The position numbers and the translations under genes are program-made. From contig CAZSRZ010000007.1 in assembly GCA_964609085.1 (NCBI GenBank), positions 15,598 through 79,597 on the forward strand: a stretch of 64,000 nucleotides of DNA, read 5' to 3'. The notes under the pieces are model-generated. The model was not told the origin of the DNA, searched no databases, and saw only the letters and a program-made list of their open reading frames with translations. Positions 38,401 through 44,932 of this stretch are shown piece after piece; positions within the stretch are counted from its first letter, which is position 1; every line of letters begins with the position of its first letter. Origin of the DNA: JANPLG01 sp964609085. Its GTDB lineage: Bacteria; Armatimonadota; SYMT01.

Positions 38401-38649
38401 ACCCCGGTCGGGGGCACCATGGAGATCCTGAACGGGTATGACGCGAGGTGTCTCTTCGCCGGCATTGAGAGCGCGGACATGGCTGATCGCATCCTGGAAC
38501 GGCTGCCGGAGATCGAAGGGAACGAGGCCGAGCGGGCACGGTGCAGGCAGCACGTCCTCGACCGCTACCACTGGGAGGTGCTGGTCAGCCGGCTGGAGGC
38601 GCTGATGCACGAGCTTGCCCTGGCGGGACGGACGGGCCGTGTCGGCTGA
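35401..38649 (+). CDS. Fusion: glutamine-hydrolysing asparagine synthetase (AsnB) + GT4 glycosyltransferase
   Basis: One uninterrupted 1082-residue reading frame. Residues 1-640 are a complete class B asparagine synthetase: nucleophile Cys2 (which fixes GTG 35401 as start), HRGPDEEG, YNGEVYNH, the ATP pyrophosphatase loop SGGIDST at 269-275 and GIGGDELFGGY. Residues 641-668 form a Pro/Ala-rich linker. Residues 669-1075 are a complete GT4 enzyme with GGAERVLNNHAL, VRNLVPRMGID and Glu982-x7-Glu990 in SLEGFGLVTVEAMACG. AsnB-like enzymes in O-antigen clusters can amidate sugar carboxylates (WbpS-like), so the fusion may transfer and amidate a uronic acid, or simply join two pathway steps. The joining is seen; the coupled function is inferred. 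Confidence 0.92.
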   Translation: MCGIVGYIARSENDVDLDLLQRMNDALLHRGPDEEGSYRSPAGRERPVACLAMRRLSIIDLSTGKQPIGNEAGTVWIVYNGEVYNHEQLRRELEGLGHRFRTRSDTEAILHAYEEWGAACVHRLRGMFAFAIWDEPRNRLFMARDAVGIKPLYWVQTAARFLFASEIKALLLDSDVPRRMNRAALPHFLSFLYVPPPETLFEGVHQLPPGHHLTWENGELHVEEWWPGPHTIVDPEPPSPAGAQDVWSVLRESVEAHMIADVPLGAFLSGGIDSTLIVALMAELSSRPVKTYSVGFSDAGLYDETPHARKVAARFRTDHREVHVGPDAVRLLPRILRHLDEPLADASVIPNYLVAQLARQDVKVALTGIGGDELFGGYRRYYGNDLARRARLIPGPVRRGVLLPALRLLPSSGETRLGNAGRLARKFLEPLDLDPERRYLAWNAHFSESMKLRLAAGGSPPDGRASTDLLIPHFDRVKHRPFADRAMYVDIKSYLPGDPLFLGDRMTMANSLEARVPFIDSKVMEFAAALPLDQKLRGRRTKVILRDALAGRVPDAIIARPKQGFGTPIDLWLRRELKPLADVLLSPKLLAERGYFDPDYVQWLRAEQEAGRQDFSQHLWALVVLELWHRMYIDTDLSTRTELTFSDLGLPEVAEPPRSATAPAEPRSSRLRVLMSADVDPVHVIGGAERVLNNHALRLAQRGHAVTVLTRREDPSLPAEETYRGVRVVRHPVHGTGAAGFVQSVLREGGLAFARLMAEGGFDLVNVHQPLAGASVVGRAESQRVPILYTYHSPWSDEYRTRATRRSRARGVVRLASHLWIHVNSQLRRHMERRVVTRADRLLVLSDFAASQIRDLHGVPDDRIARIPGGVDCDRFHPLADRTQRRRELGLPEGPLLFTVRNLVPRMGIDQLVTAMRQVVDARPDATLLIGGDGPLRSRLQEEVRELHLQEHVRFTGFIDEATLPDHYACADIFVLPTRSLEGFGLVTVEAMACGTPVLGTPVGGTMEILNGYDARCLFAGIESADMADRILERLPEIEGNEAERARCRQHVLDRYHWEVLVSRLEALMHELALAGRTGRVG

Positions 38650-39907
38650 GGACCGCGGCGTAGTGCCGGTGCCGGTGTTGCACGTGATCACGCGGATGGT
38701 CCGGGGGGGAGCCCAGGAGAACACCCTGGCTAGCGTGGCCGACATGGATGCCGCAGCGTGGCGCTCCGCGCTGGTGACAGGCCCGGCTGACGGCCCCGAG
38801 GGGTCCCTGGAGCCGGAGTGTTCCGCCCGAGGCATCCGGCTCATCCATGAGCCGTCTCTGTTGCGAGAGCTGAGTCCCCTCCGGGACTTCGCCGCGTACG
38901 GCAGCCTCGTGCGGCTAATCCGACGAGAGGCGCCCTTGCTGGTGCACACACACACGTCCAAGGCGGGGATTCTGGGTCGGCGCGCCGCCCGGACAGCCCG
39001 AGTGCCGGCGGTGGTCCATACGCCGCATGGCCACGTGTTTCACGGATACGCGGGCGGAGCGAAGACGCGACTCTTCATCGCTGCCGAGCGAGCCGCCGCA
39101 AAGTTGGCCGACCGCCTGATCGCCCTGACGCAGCGCGAGATGGAGGAGCATCTGGAGCTGGGCATCGGCCGACCGGCACAGTGGAGAGTCGTCCACAGCG
39201 GCGTCGACCTCTCACGGTTCATCGATCGCGAGGATCACCGGCCGCGGGTGCGCGCGGAGTTGGGTCTGGAGCCGGGGGACGTCGTGTTGGGGACCGTCGG
39301 CCGGCTGGTGGAGATCAAGGGGCATTGCCACCTGCTGCATGCTTTTCAACAGCTCGTCGAGACGGCCTCCATGCGGCCGAGAGGGGAAGGCCGGCTGCGG
39401 CTGGTGCTGGTAGGGGATGGCCCACTGCAGGCACCGCTGGCGGAGCAGGCGCGCGGGTTGGGCCTCAGCATTCGCACACCGGAGGGCGGCCGGGGCGATG
39501 CCTCGGTCATCTTTGCCGGGTTACGGCGCGACGTGCCGGACCTGCTCTCCGCCTTCGACCTGTTCGTCCTGCCGTCCCTGAACGAAGGGATGGGGCGAGT
39601 GCTCGTGGAGGCGATGGCTGCGGAATTGCCCTGCGTCGCCTCGCGCGTCAGCGGCATCCCCGACGTCGTGGCGGAGGGGGAGACCGGTCTCCTCGTGCCT
39701 CCAGCGGATGCGACGGCCCTCGCCGCCGCGATGGCTGAGCTGCTGGCCGACCGGGATGGCGCGGCGCGGATGGGCATGCGGGGCCGAGTCCGGGCCGAGG
39801 CCGGCTTCGGACTGCCGTCGATGCTCCAGGGGTTGGACGCCCTCTACCGCGAAGTTCTGCTGGAAAAGGGCATCCAGACGGCGGCGAGTCAGCCGGGATC
39901 GACCTGA
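38639..39907 (+). CDS. GT4-family glycosyltransferase
   Basis: A 422-residue GT-B enzyme. N-terminal ITRMVRGGAQENT and HTHTSKAGILGR are a strong signature of a large GT4 subgroup found in capsule clusters (EpsD/PglA-like), followed by TVGRLVEIKGH and the motif NEGMGRVLVEAMAAE. GTG 38639 overlaps the AsnB fusion gene by 11 bases. A 91-base gap follows, one of the longest inside the cluster. Confidence 0.91.
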   Translation: MSAEDRGVVPVPVLHVITRMVRGGAQENTLASVADMDAAAWRSALVTGPADGPEGSLEPECSARGIRLIHEPSLLRELSPLRDFAAYGSLVRLIRREAPLLVHTHTSKAGILGRRAARTARVPAVVHTPHGHVFHGYAGGAKTRLFIAAERAAAKLADRLIALTQREMEEHLELGIGRPAQWRVVHSGVDLSRFIDREDHRPRVRAELGLEPGDVVLGTVGRLVEIKGHCHLLHAFQQLVETASMRPRGEGRLRLVLVGDGPLQAPLAEQARGLGLSIRTPEGGRGDASVIFAGLRRDVPDLLSAFDLFVLPSLNEGMGRVLVEAMAAELPCVASRVSGIPDVVAEGETGLLVPPADATALAAAMAELLADRDGAARMGMRGRVRAEAGFGLPSMLQGLDALYREVLLEKGIQTAASQPGST

Positions 39908-39987
39908 TGCAGGCCGGATCTGACACACTACTGGGGTCCGGATCGAGGGATCGCGCCGCGAACCCGAGTGAAGTATGCGAGTTCGAT

Positions 39988-39993
39988 GGAGGG
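39988..39993 (+). promoter_or_regulatory. Shine-Dalgarno site for the 39999 epimerase gene
   Basis: GGAGGG lies five bases before ATG 39999. It decides this start over the in-frame ATG at 39975, which would lack a site and would add eight residues before the MKVLVTGG core. Confidence 0.6.
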
Positions 39994-39998
39994 TGGCA

Positions 39999-40973
39999 AT
40001 GAAGGTACTGGTGACGGGGGGAGCCGGCTACATCGGATCGCACCTGGTTGACGCGCTCCGCGTCGAAGGGAATGAGGTCGTCGTGCTCGACAACCTCTCC
40101 ACCGGCACGATCCGCAACATCCGGCACCACCTCGGGCAGCCGGGGTTCCGCTTCGTGAACGATTCCATCCTCGCTGCTGACGGTGTGGACCGGTGGGTGG
40201 AATGGTGCGACGTTGTCTACCACCTGGCCGCCGCCGTCGGTGTGAAGTACATCGTCGACGACCCGATCGGCGCCATCCTGACCAACGTACGCGGCTCCGA
40301 AAACGTGATGGCAGCGGCCTATCGCTACTGGAAACGAGTCGTGCTGGCGTCCACGAGCGAGGTGTATGGGAAGAGCGTTGGGGGCGCACTCAAGGAGGAC
40401 GATGATCGTGTCCTCGGGCCGACCACGATCAACCGCTGGGCCTACAGTGCCTCCAAGGCGATCGACGAGCACTTCGCCTACGCCTACTTCAAGGGCGGGC
40501 TGCCCATCTCCATCGTCCGCTACTTCAATTCCTATGGGCCCCGGGTTAACGAAGCGGGCTACGGCAGCGTGATCGCCAACTTCACGCGCCAGGCCCTGAA
40601 GGGGGAGCCCCTGACCGTCCACGGAGACGGGACGCAGACCCGATGCTTCACCTTCGTGGGGGATACGGTGAACGGCACCATCCTCGCCGGGACCCAGGAG
40701 TCAGCCCTTGGGGAGGCCTTCAACATCGGCAGCGAGGAGGAAGTCACTATCCTCGAACTGGCGGAGCTGATCCGCGAGTTGACCGGGTCGAGCAGCGAGA
40801 TCACCCGGCTGCCGTACAAGGACTACTACGGGCACAGCTACGAGGATACGCCGCGCCGACGGCCGGATCTCACCAAGTCCCGCACCGTCCTTGGCTACGA
40901 ACCCGGAGTGAGGCTGCGGGAAGGGCTTCGGGAGACGATCGACTGGTGTCGGCTGAATTACGAGTTGAAATGA
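39999..40973 (+). CDS. NDP-sugar epimerase/dehydratase (SDR)
   Basis: A 324-residue extended SDR beginning directly with the NAD motif of MKVLVTGGAGYIGSH. The region STSEVYGKS and the catalytic Tyr149-x3-Lys153 (YSASK) are intact. VYHLAAAVGVKYIVDDP and YFNSYGPRVNEAGYG resemble the GalE/UXS branch often called nucleoside-diphosphate-sugar epimerase. It opens a four-gene module with a PIG-L deacetylase, WbqC protein and DegT aminotransferase. Confidence 0.9.
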   Translation: MKVLVTGGAGYIGSHLVDALRVEGNEVVVLDNLSTGTIRNIRHHLGQPGFRFVNDSILAADGVDRWVEWCDVVYHLAAAVGVKYIVDDPIGAILTNVRGSENVMAAAYRYWKRVVLASTSEVYGKSVGGALKEDDDRVLGPTTINRWAYSASKAIDEHFAYAYFKGGLPISIVRYFNSYGPRVNEAGYGSVIANFTRQALKGEPLTVHGDGTQTRCFTFVGDTVNGTILAGTQESALGEAFNIGSEEEVTILELAELIRELTGSSSEITRLPYKDYYGHSYEDTPRRRPDLTKSRTVLGYEPGVRLREGLRETIDWCRLNYELK

Positions 40974-41005
40974 CCCGCGGCCGTTGCGCCGTGAAGGGAT
41001 GAGGG

Positions 41006-41734
41006 ATGACGGACGTATCCAGAGTTGCGGACGCGGTTCTCGGCAGATCAAGAATCCTGGTGATCACCCCCCACGCCGACGACGAGACGTTCGGATGTGC
41101 GGGCACGATGGCCCGGGCGGTCGCGCTCGGGGCGGAAGTGTATGTGATGGTCGTTTCCGTGGCGAACCTCCGGCACTACAGTTCCGAACATGCGCACGTC
41201 TCGGGTGCCCAGAGGGCCTCCGAGTTCGAGGCGGCGATGCGCCTCCTGGGCGTTGCCGGCACGGACATCCTGTTCGACGATGAGCAGACACACATGCGCG
41301 TGGACGCCATCCCGCGCCGGGATCTGGTGGCCCGGCTGGAGCGGGACAGCCCGCTCGCGCTGGACAGGCTCAAGCCGGACGTGCTCCTCTTCCCGGCGGT
41401 CTCGTACAACCAGGATCACGAAGCCGTGTTCAAGGCTGTCTATGCTGCCTGCCGGCCCCATCTGCCGGGAGACAAGCCTTTTGTGCGCGTCGTGCTCGCC
41501 TACGATCAGCCGCAGCTCGCCTGGAACCACACCCCCTTCCACCCCAACTTCTACGTGGACATTTCGGACTATCTGGAAGCCAAGCTCGCGGCCTATCGGT
41601 GCCACGCCTCACAGATCCGTCCGGAGCCGCACCACGCCAGCGTGGAGAACGTCGAGCGCCTGGCCCGGCTTCGCGGCAGCGAGATTTCCGTTGCCGCCGC
41701 CGAAGCCTTCGAGTGCCATCGATTCGTGCTGTAG
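41006..41734 (+). CDS. PIG-L/LmbE-family deacetylase
   Basis: A 242-residue zinc-dependent N-deacetylase. The metal and catalytic motif is His23-Ala-Asp-Asp-Glu27, and the third metal ligand is probably His138 in NQDHEAV. PIG-L enzymes remove acetyl groups from GlcNAc-type sugars or related amides. In this position it likely deacetylates a sugar intermediate before or after transamination. Start ATG 41006 follows a GAAGGGATGAGGG stretch. Confidence 0.9.
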   Translation: MTDVSRVADAVLGRSRILVITPHADDETFGCAGTMARAVALGAEVYVMVVSVANLRHYSSEHAHVSGAQRASEFEAAMRLLGVAGTDILFDDEQTHMRVDAIPRRDLVARLERDSPLALDRLKPDVLLFPAVSYNQDHEAVFKAVYAACRPHLPGDKPFVRVVLAYDQPQLAWNHTPFHPNFYVDISDYLEAKLAAYRCHASQIRPEPHHASVENVERLARLRGSEISVAAAEAFECHRFVL

Positions 41735-41738
41735 TCCG

Positions 41739-42461
41739 ATGCTCGTCGCCATCCACCAGCCCCACTACCTCCCCTGGCTGCGCTACTTCGAGAAGCTGGC
41801 GCGGGCCGATGTGTTCATCGTTCTGGATGACGTCCAGTACGAAAAGAACGGATACCAGAATCGGAACAGGATCAAGACGCCGCAGGGCGACCAGTTGTTG
41901 ACGGTTCCCGTGCAGCGGCCGACGCAGGCCCCCATCAGGGAGGTGCGGGTCGACGATCGATCCGGCTGGCGAGAGAAGCATCGCCGCGCGATTGAGCAGA
42001 GCTATGCCCGGGCACCCTACTTCGCGGAGTACTGGCCGCGCCTACGGCCGTTCTACGAAGCCGAGTGCGAAAGGCTGGGCGAGTTGAACAGCGGCATGCT
42101 GCGGACTCTGGCGGAGATCCTCGGCGTCTCCACACGTCTGGTCTGGAGCAGTGAGATCCCCACGAAGGGCCAGTCCACCGAACGTTTGGCGGAACTCTGT
42201 CTGGCCGTTGAGGGCGACGCCTACCTGTCCGGCGCCTACGCAGTCCAGGCCTATCTCGACCCCGATGTGTTGGCGAACGCTGGAATCCGGCTGCTCTTCC
42301 AGGAGTGGCGGGCACCTGAGTACAGCCAGCTCTACCCGAAGGTCGGATTTGTGCGCGATCTGTCGATCCTGGACCTGCTCTTCAACGAGGGACCGGCCTC
42401 CCTCTCGATCCTCTTGAACGCGGGGGGGGTCGCGGACCCCGCTACACCTGACGGAGGGTGA
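41739..42461 (+). CDS. WbqC-family protein
   Basis: A 240-residue protein with the WbqC signature: MLVAIHQPHYLPWL, then FIVLDDVQYEKNGYQNRNRIK and a Pro-x-Gln region. WbqC proteins occur in O-antigen and glycopeptide-like clusters, where they are thought to help build or attach modified amino sugars; no biochemical activity is firmly established to my knowledge. It lies four bases after the PIG-L gene and one base before the aminotransferase, so the three act in one pathway. Confidence 0.9.
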   Translation: MLVAIHQPHYLPWLRYFEKLARADVFIVLDDVQYEKNGYQNRNRIKTPQGDQLLTVPVQRPTQAPIREVRVDDRSGWREKHRRAIEQSYARAPYFAEYWPRLRPFYEAECERLGELNSGMLRTLAEILGVSTRLVWSSEIPTKGQSTERLAELCLAVEGDAYLSGAYAVQAYLDPDVLANAGIRLLFQEWRAPEYSQLYPKVGFVRDLSILDLLFNEGPASLSILLNAGGVADPATPDGG

Positions 42462-42462
42462 T

Positions 42463-43509
42463 GTGATCCCGCACACTCGCCCGACGACCCCCACGGGCTC
42501 GGAGTGGGAGGAGGTGACCTCCCTGCTCGCGGACGGCTGGGTGGCGGATGGGCCGTGCGTGCGTACGTTCGAGAAGGAAGCGGCGAGCTGGATGGGGCAG
42601 CCCGAAGGCATCGCCGTCGGTTCCGGCACCAGCGCCCTCCATCTGGCGCTACTGGCGGTGGGTGCCGGCCCTGGGAAAGAAGTGCTGATTCCCGCCTACG
42701 CGTGCGCGGCGCTTTTGTGCGCAGTCGACGCCGCGGGGGCCCAGGCCGTGCTGGTCGACTGCGAGCCCGGCGAGTACTGGATGGACGTCGACGCGGCGCG
42801 GAGCGCGATCACGCCCAGCACGGTGGCCCTCGTTCTGGTGCACCCGTTCGGGCGTGCTGCCCCGGTCGCTCCGTTCTTGCAACTTGGCCCGGTCGTCATC
42901 GAGGACTGCGCCCAGAGCCTTGGGGCACGGCGTGGCGGAATCCCGACCGGGAGCGCTGCGGAGATCGCCATCGGATCCTTCTATGCGACCAAGGTGATCA
43001 CCACGGGGCAAGGCGGGCTCGTGGCGACTGGCGACTCGGCCGCCGCTGCGCATGTACGAGACCTGCTGGAGTACGACCAACGAGAAGACTATCGGCTGCG
43101 GTTCAACAGCCGCATGCCCGAGCTGAGCGCCGCGCTCGGGAGATGGCAGTTGGCCAGACTACCCCGGCTGCTACAACGGCGCCGTGAGATTGCCGATCGC
43201 TACCGCACCGCCCTGCAGGGCTTCCGGCTTCCCGTGCCGACCGGGGACGAAGAGCCGATCGACTTTCGATTCGTGATGCGTGTTCCCCGAGCGGTTGAGG
43301 CGATCGACCAGCTGCGGGCTCAGGGCGTGGGCGCGCGCCAGCCCGTGTATCGACCACTGCACCGATATCTCGGCGGGCAATTCCCCCACGCAGACGCCGC
43401 TCAGGATCAGACAATCAGCCTGCCCATTTACCCGGCACTGACCGATCATGAAGTGGGGCGAGTCATCGCTGCCGTGCGTGAGTTGCCGCAGAAAGCGTCG
43501 CAAGGGTGA
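42463..43509 (+). CDS. DegT/DnrJ/EryC1 sugar aminotransferase
   Basis: A 348-residue PLP enzyme. SGTSALHLALLAVG, VIEDCAQSLGA and the PLP lysine Lys177 in SFYATKVITTGQGG are present. It differs clearly from the aminotransferase at 7579, so the cluster makes two different amino sugars or uses two positions. GTG 42463 has GGAGGGTG at 42453-42460 as ribosome-binding site. It is the last gene of the long block; a 319-base leader region follows. Confidence 0.9.
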   Translation: MIPHTRPTTPTGSEWEEVTSLLADGWVADGPCVRTFEKEAASWMGQPEGIAVGSGTSALHLALLAVGAGPGKEVLIPAYACAALLCAVDAAGAQAVLVDCEPGEYWMDVDAARSAITPSTVALVLVHPFGRAAPVAPFLQLGPVVIEDCAQSLGARRGGIPTGSAAEIAIGSFYATKVITTGQGGLVATGDSAAAAHVRDLLEYDQREDYRLRFNSRMPELSAALGRWQLARLPRLLQRRREIADRYRTALQGFRLPVPTGDEEPIDFRFVMRVPRAVEAIDQLRAQGVGARQPVYRPLHRYLGGQFPHADAAQDQTISLPIYPALTDHEVGRVIAAVRELPQKASQG

Positions 43510-43828
43510 GGATTTCCGAGCCTGCGACGTTTCGGCTTGCTCACGGGGATTGAAGGCCAATTGGCTGCAAAGCTATACTAGAGATCGTGCGCCAGAGTTC
43601 ACGCTGACGGCTGCCTCCCAGGCGGTATCGGCGCGACGATGGCCATTCGGGACCGGCTTGGTCTCGCCCAATCGGCGGAGCGCCTCTGGCTAGTACTCCT
43701 ATCTTTTTCTTCTGCAGCACCCGTTCGGGAGGAGTTCTACCCTGCTTCTGCCCAACATCCATTAGGATAGGCGTGCTTGCCTGTGCCCCGCGACTGACCC
43801 GCGCCTGCGGATCCCCCTTCCTCCCCCT
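43510..43828 (+). other. Non-coding leader region before the wecA-like gene
   Basis: A 319-base stretch with no credible coding sequence. It is less GC-rich than the surroundings and includes a T-rich run (ATCTTTTTCTTCT at 43701-43713). It contains the promoter candidate at 43550-43579 and an inverted repeat, GCCAGAG at 43591-43597 and CTCTGGC at 43684-43690, which could fold the early transcript. This is the longest gene-free stretch inside the polysaccharide region. Confidence 0.6.
43550..43579 (+). promoter_or_regulatory. Candidate sigma-70 promoter
   Basis: TTGAAG at 43550-43555 and TATACT at 43574-43579 with an 18-base spacer: 4/6 and 5/6 matches to the consensus boxes. Transcription would begin near 43586 and give a leader of about 240 bases before ATG 43829. 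It stands out in otherwise GC-rich DNA. Confidence 0.5.
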
Positions 43829-44932
43829 ATGATGGCTGGACTTCCAGAAGCAATCGCTACGCCCATCCTCGCGTTCTGCGCATCAGCCTTGCTGATGCCG
43901 CTCATGAACCGCGCGGCGCTGCGTTTCGGCTTCGTGGACGTGCCCAACGCCCGGAAGATCCATTCGCGCCCCATACCGCTTCTGGGGGGAATGGCTGTCT
44001 ACTTTGGGGTTACCCTCACGCTGGCCTTCCGCGGAACGCTGGACACGCGGGTAGCCCTGATGATGGTCGCCAGCCTACTGGTGATGATCCTCGGACTGGT
44101 GGATGACCGACTCGACCTTCACTCGCGGTACAGGCTGATCCTGCAAGTGGCCGTAGCAGCGGGGCTTTCGTGGCTGGGCGTTCGGTTCAACTTCCTTCCC
44201 CAGGTGCCGTTCGACGTCCTCAACCACGCGCTCACGATCGTGTTCCTTGTGGGGGCGATCAACGCGCTCAACTGCATCGACTGTGCGGACGGGTCCGCGG
44301 GCGGCACGTGCGTCATCGTCTTTGGCTCGCTGGCGGCCATCGCCGCAGCCAACGGGCGCTTCTTCGTGTGCCAGGCGGCGCTCGCGGGCGCTGGGGCTGT
44401 GCTCGGATTTCTACTTTTCAATGTGCCGCCGGCCAGGACGTTCCTGGGGGACACCGGCAGCACGTTCCTTGGCCTGATGGCGGGTGCGCTCGCTGTCATG
44501 GCCAGCCGGACGCCAGCCGGAAGCGGCCAGATCCCGGTCGCTCCCTTTGTCCTGCTCGTCCCGATGTTCGACATCGTCTGGGTGCACTTCCGGCGCTATC
44601 AGGCCGGGATCCATTCGATTCGGGACCTCCTCTCATCCACCGGCAAGGATCATCTCCCCCACCGGCTGATGGCGAGGGGCTTAACTCGGTTATCCTGTAT
44701 GTTGGTCGTGGCCGGTCTTTCCGCTCTGGCCGCCGGTGGAGCCTTCGCGCTGGCGAATGGTCTCTGGCTACCGGCAGTTCTAGCATGGGTCGCACTTGTG
44801 GCGATCCTATGGCACCTCGAGGAAGATGCTCGCGTCGTCATTCGACCCGGGGATCAGGTGGCCTTGTTTCAGGTTTCCAAGCCCGAGGTGGCCTTGCAGC
44901 CTACGCTGCAGCATGAGGAGGGTGTTGCGTGA
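43829..44932 (+). CDS. Polyprenyl-phosphate glycosyl-1-phosphate transferase (WecA/MraY family)
   Basis: A 367-residue polytopic enzyme with about ten membrane segments. It links the first sugar phosphate to undecaprenyl phosphate and so starts the glycan chain. Visible motifs are IHSRPIPLLGG, Asp92-Asp93 (GLVDDRLDL), NALNCIDCADG with Asp151 and Asp154, FLGDTGSTFLG and the C-terminal GKDHLPHRL. Canonical members have Gly rather than Cys152 in the NxxDG position. Two ATG codons in a row (43829, 43832) make the exact start uncertain by one residue. It overlaps the next gene by four bases (GTGA). Confidence 0.92.
   Translation: MMAGLPEAIATPILAFCASALLMPLMNRAALRFGFVDVPNARKIHSRPIPLLGGMAVYFGVTLTLAFRGTLDTRVALMMVASLLVMILGLVDDRLDLHSRYRLILQVAVAAGLSWLGVRFNFLPQVPFDVLNHALTIVFLVGAINALNCIDCADGSAGGTCVIVFGSLAAIAAANGRFFVCQAALAGAGAVLGFLLFNVPPARTFLGDTGSTFLGLMAGALAVMASRTPAGSGQIPVAPFVLLVPMFDIVWVHFRRYQAGIHSIRDLLSSTGKDHLPHRLMARGLTRLSCMLVVAGLSALAAGGAFALANGLWLPAVLAWVALVAILWHLEEDARVVIRPGDQVALFQVSKPEVALQPTLQHEEGVA

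Noticed and set aside
37348..38961. A 537-codon open frame on the - strand
   Set aside because: It is antisense to the GT4 half of the fusion and to the next GT4 gene; low-complexity composition and no motif.
43448..43693. Short + strand open frame across the leader region
   Set aside because: It overlaps the end of the aminotransferase gene in another frame, has no ribosome-binding site and no resemblance to a protein; it also runs through the predicted promoter.
43695..43735. ACTCCT / AGGAGT pair in the leader as a riboswitch-like Shine-Dalgarno sequestration
   Set aside because: The AGGAGT site is followed only by a few codons to a stop and is almost 100 bases before the real gene start; pairing of six bases over a 29-base loop is not convincing.
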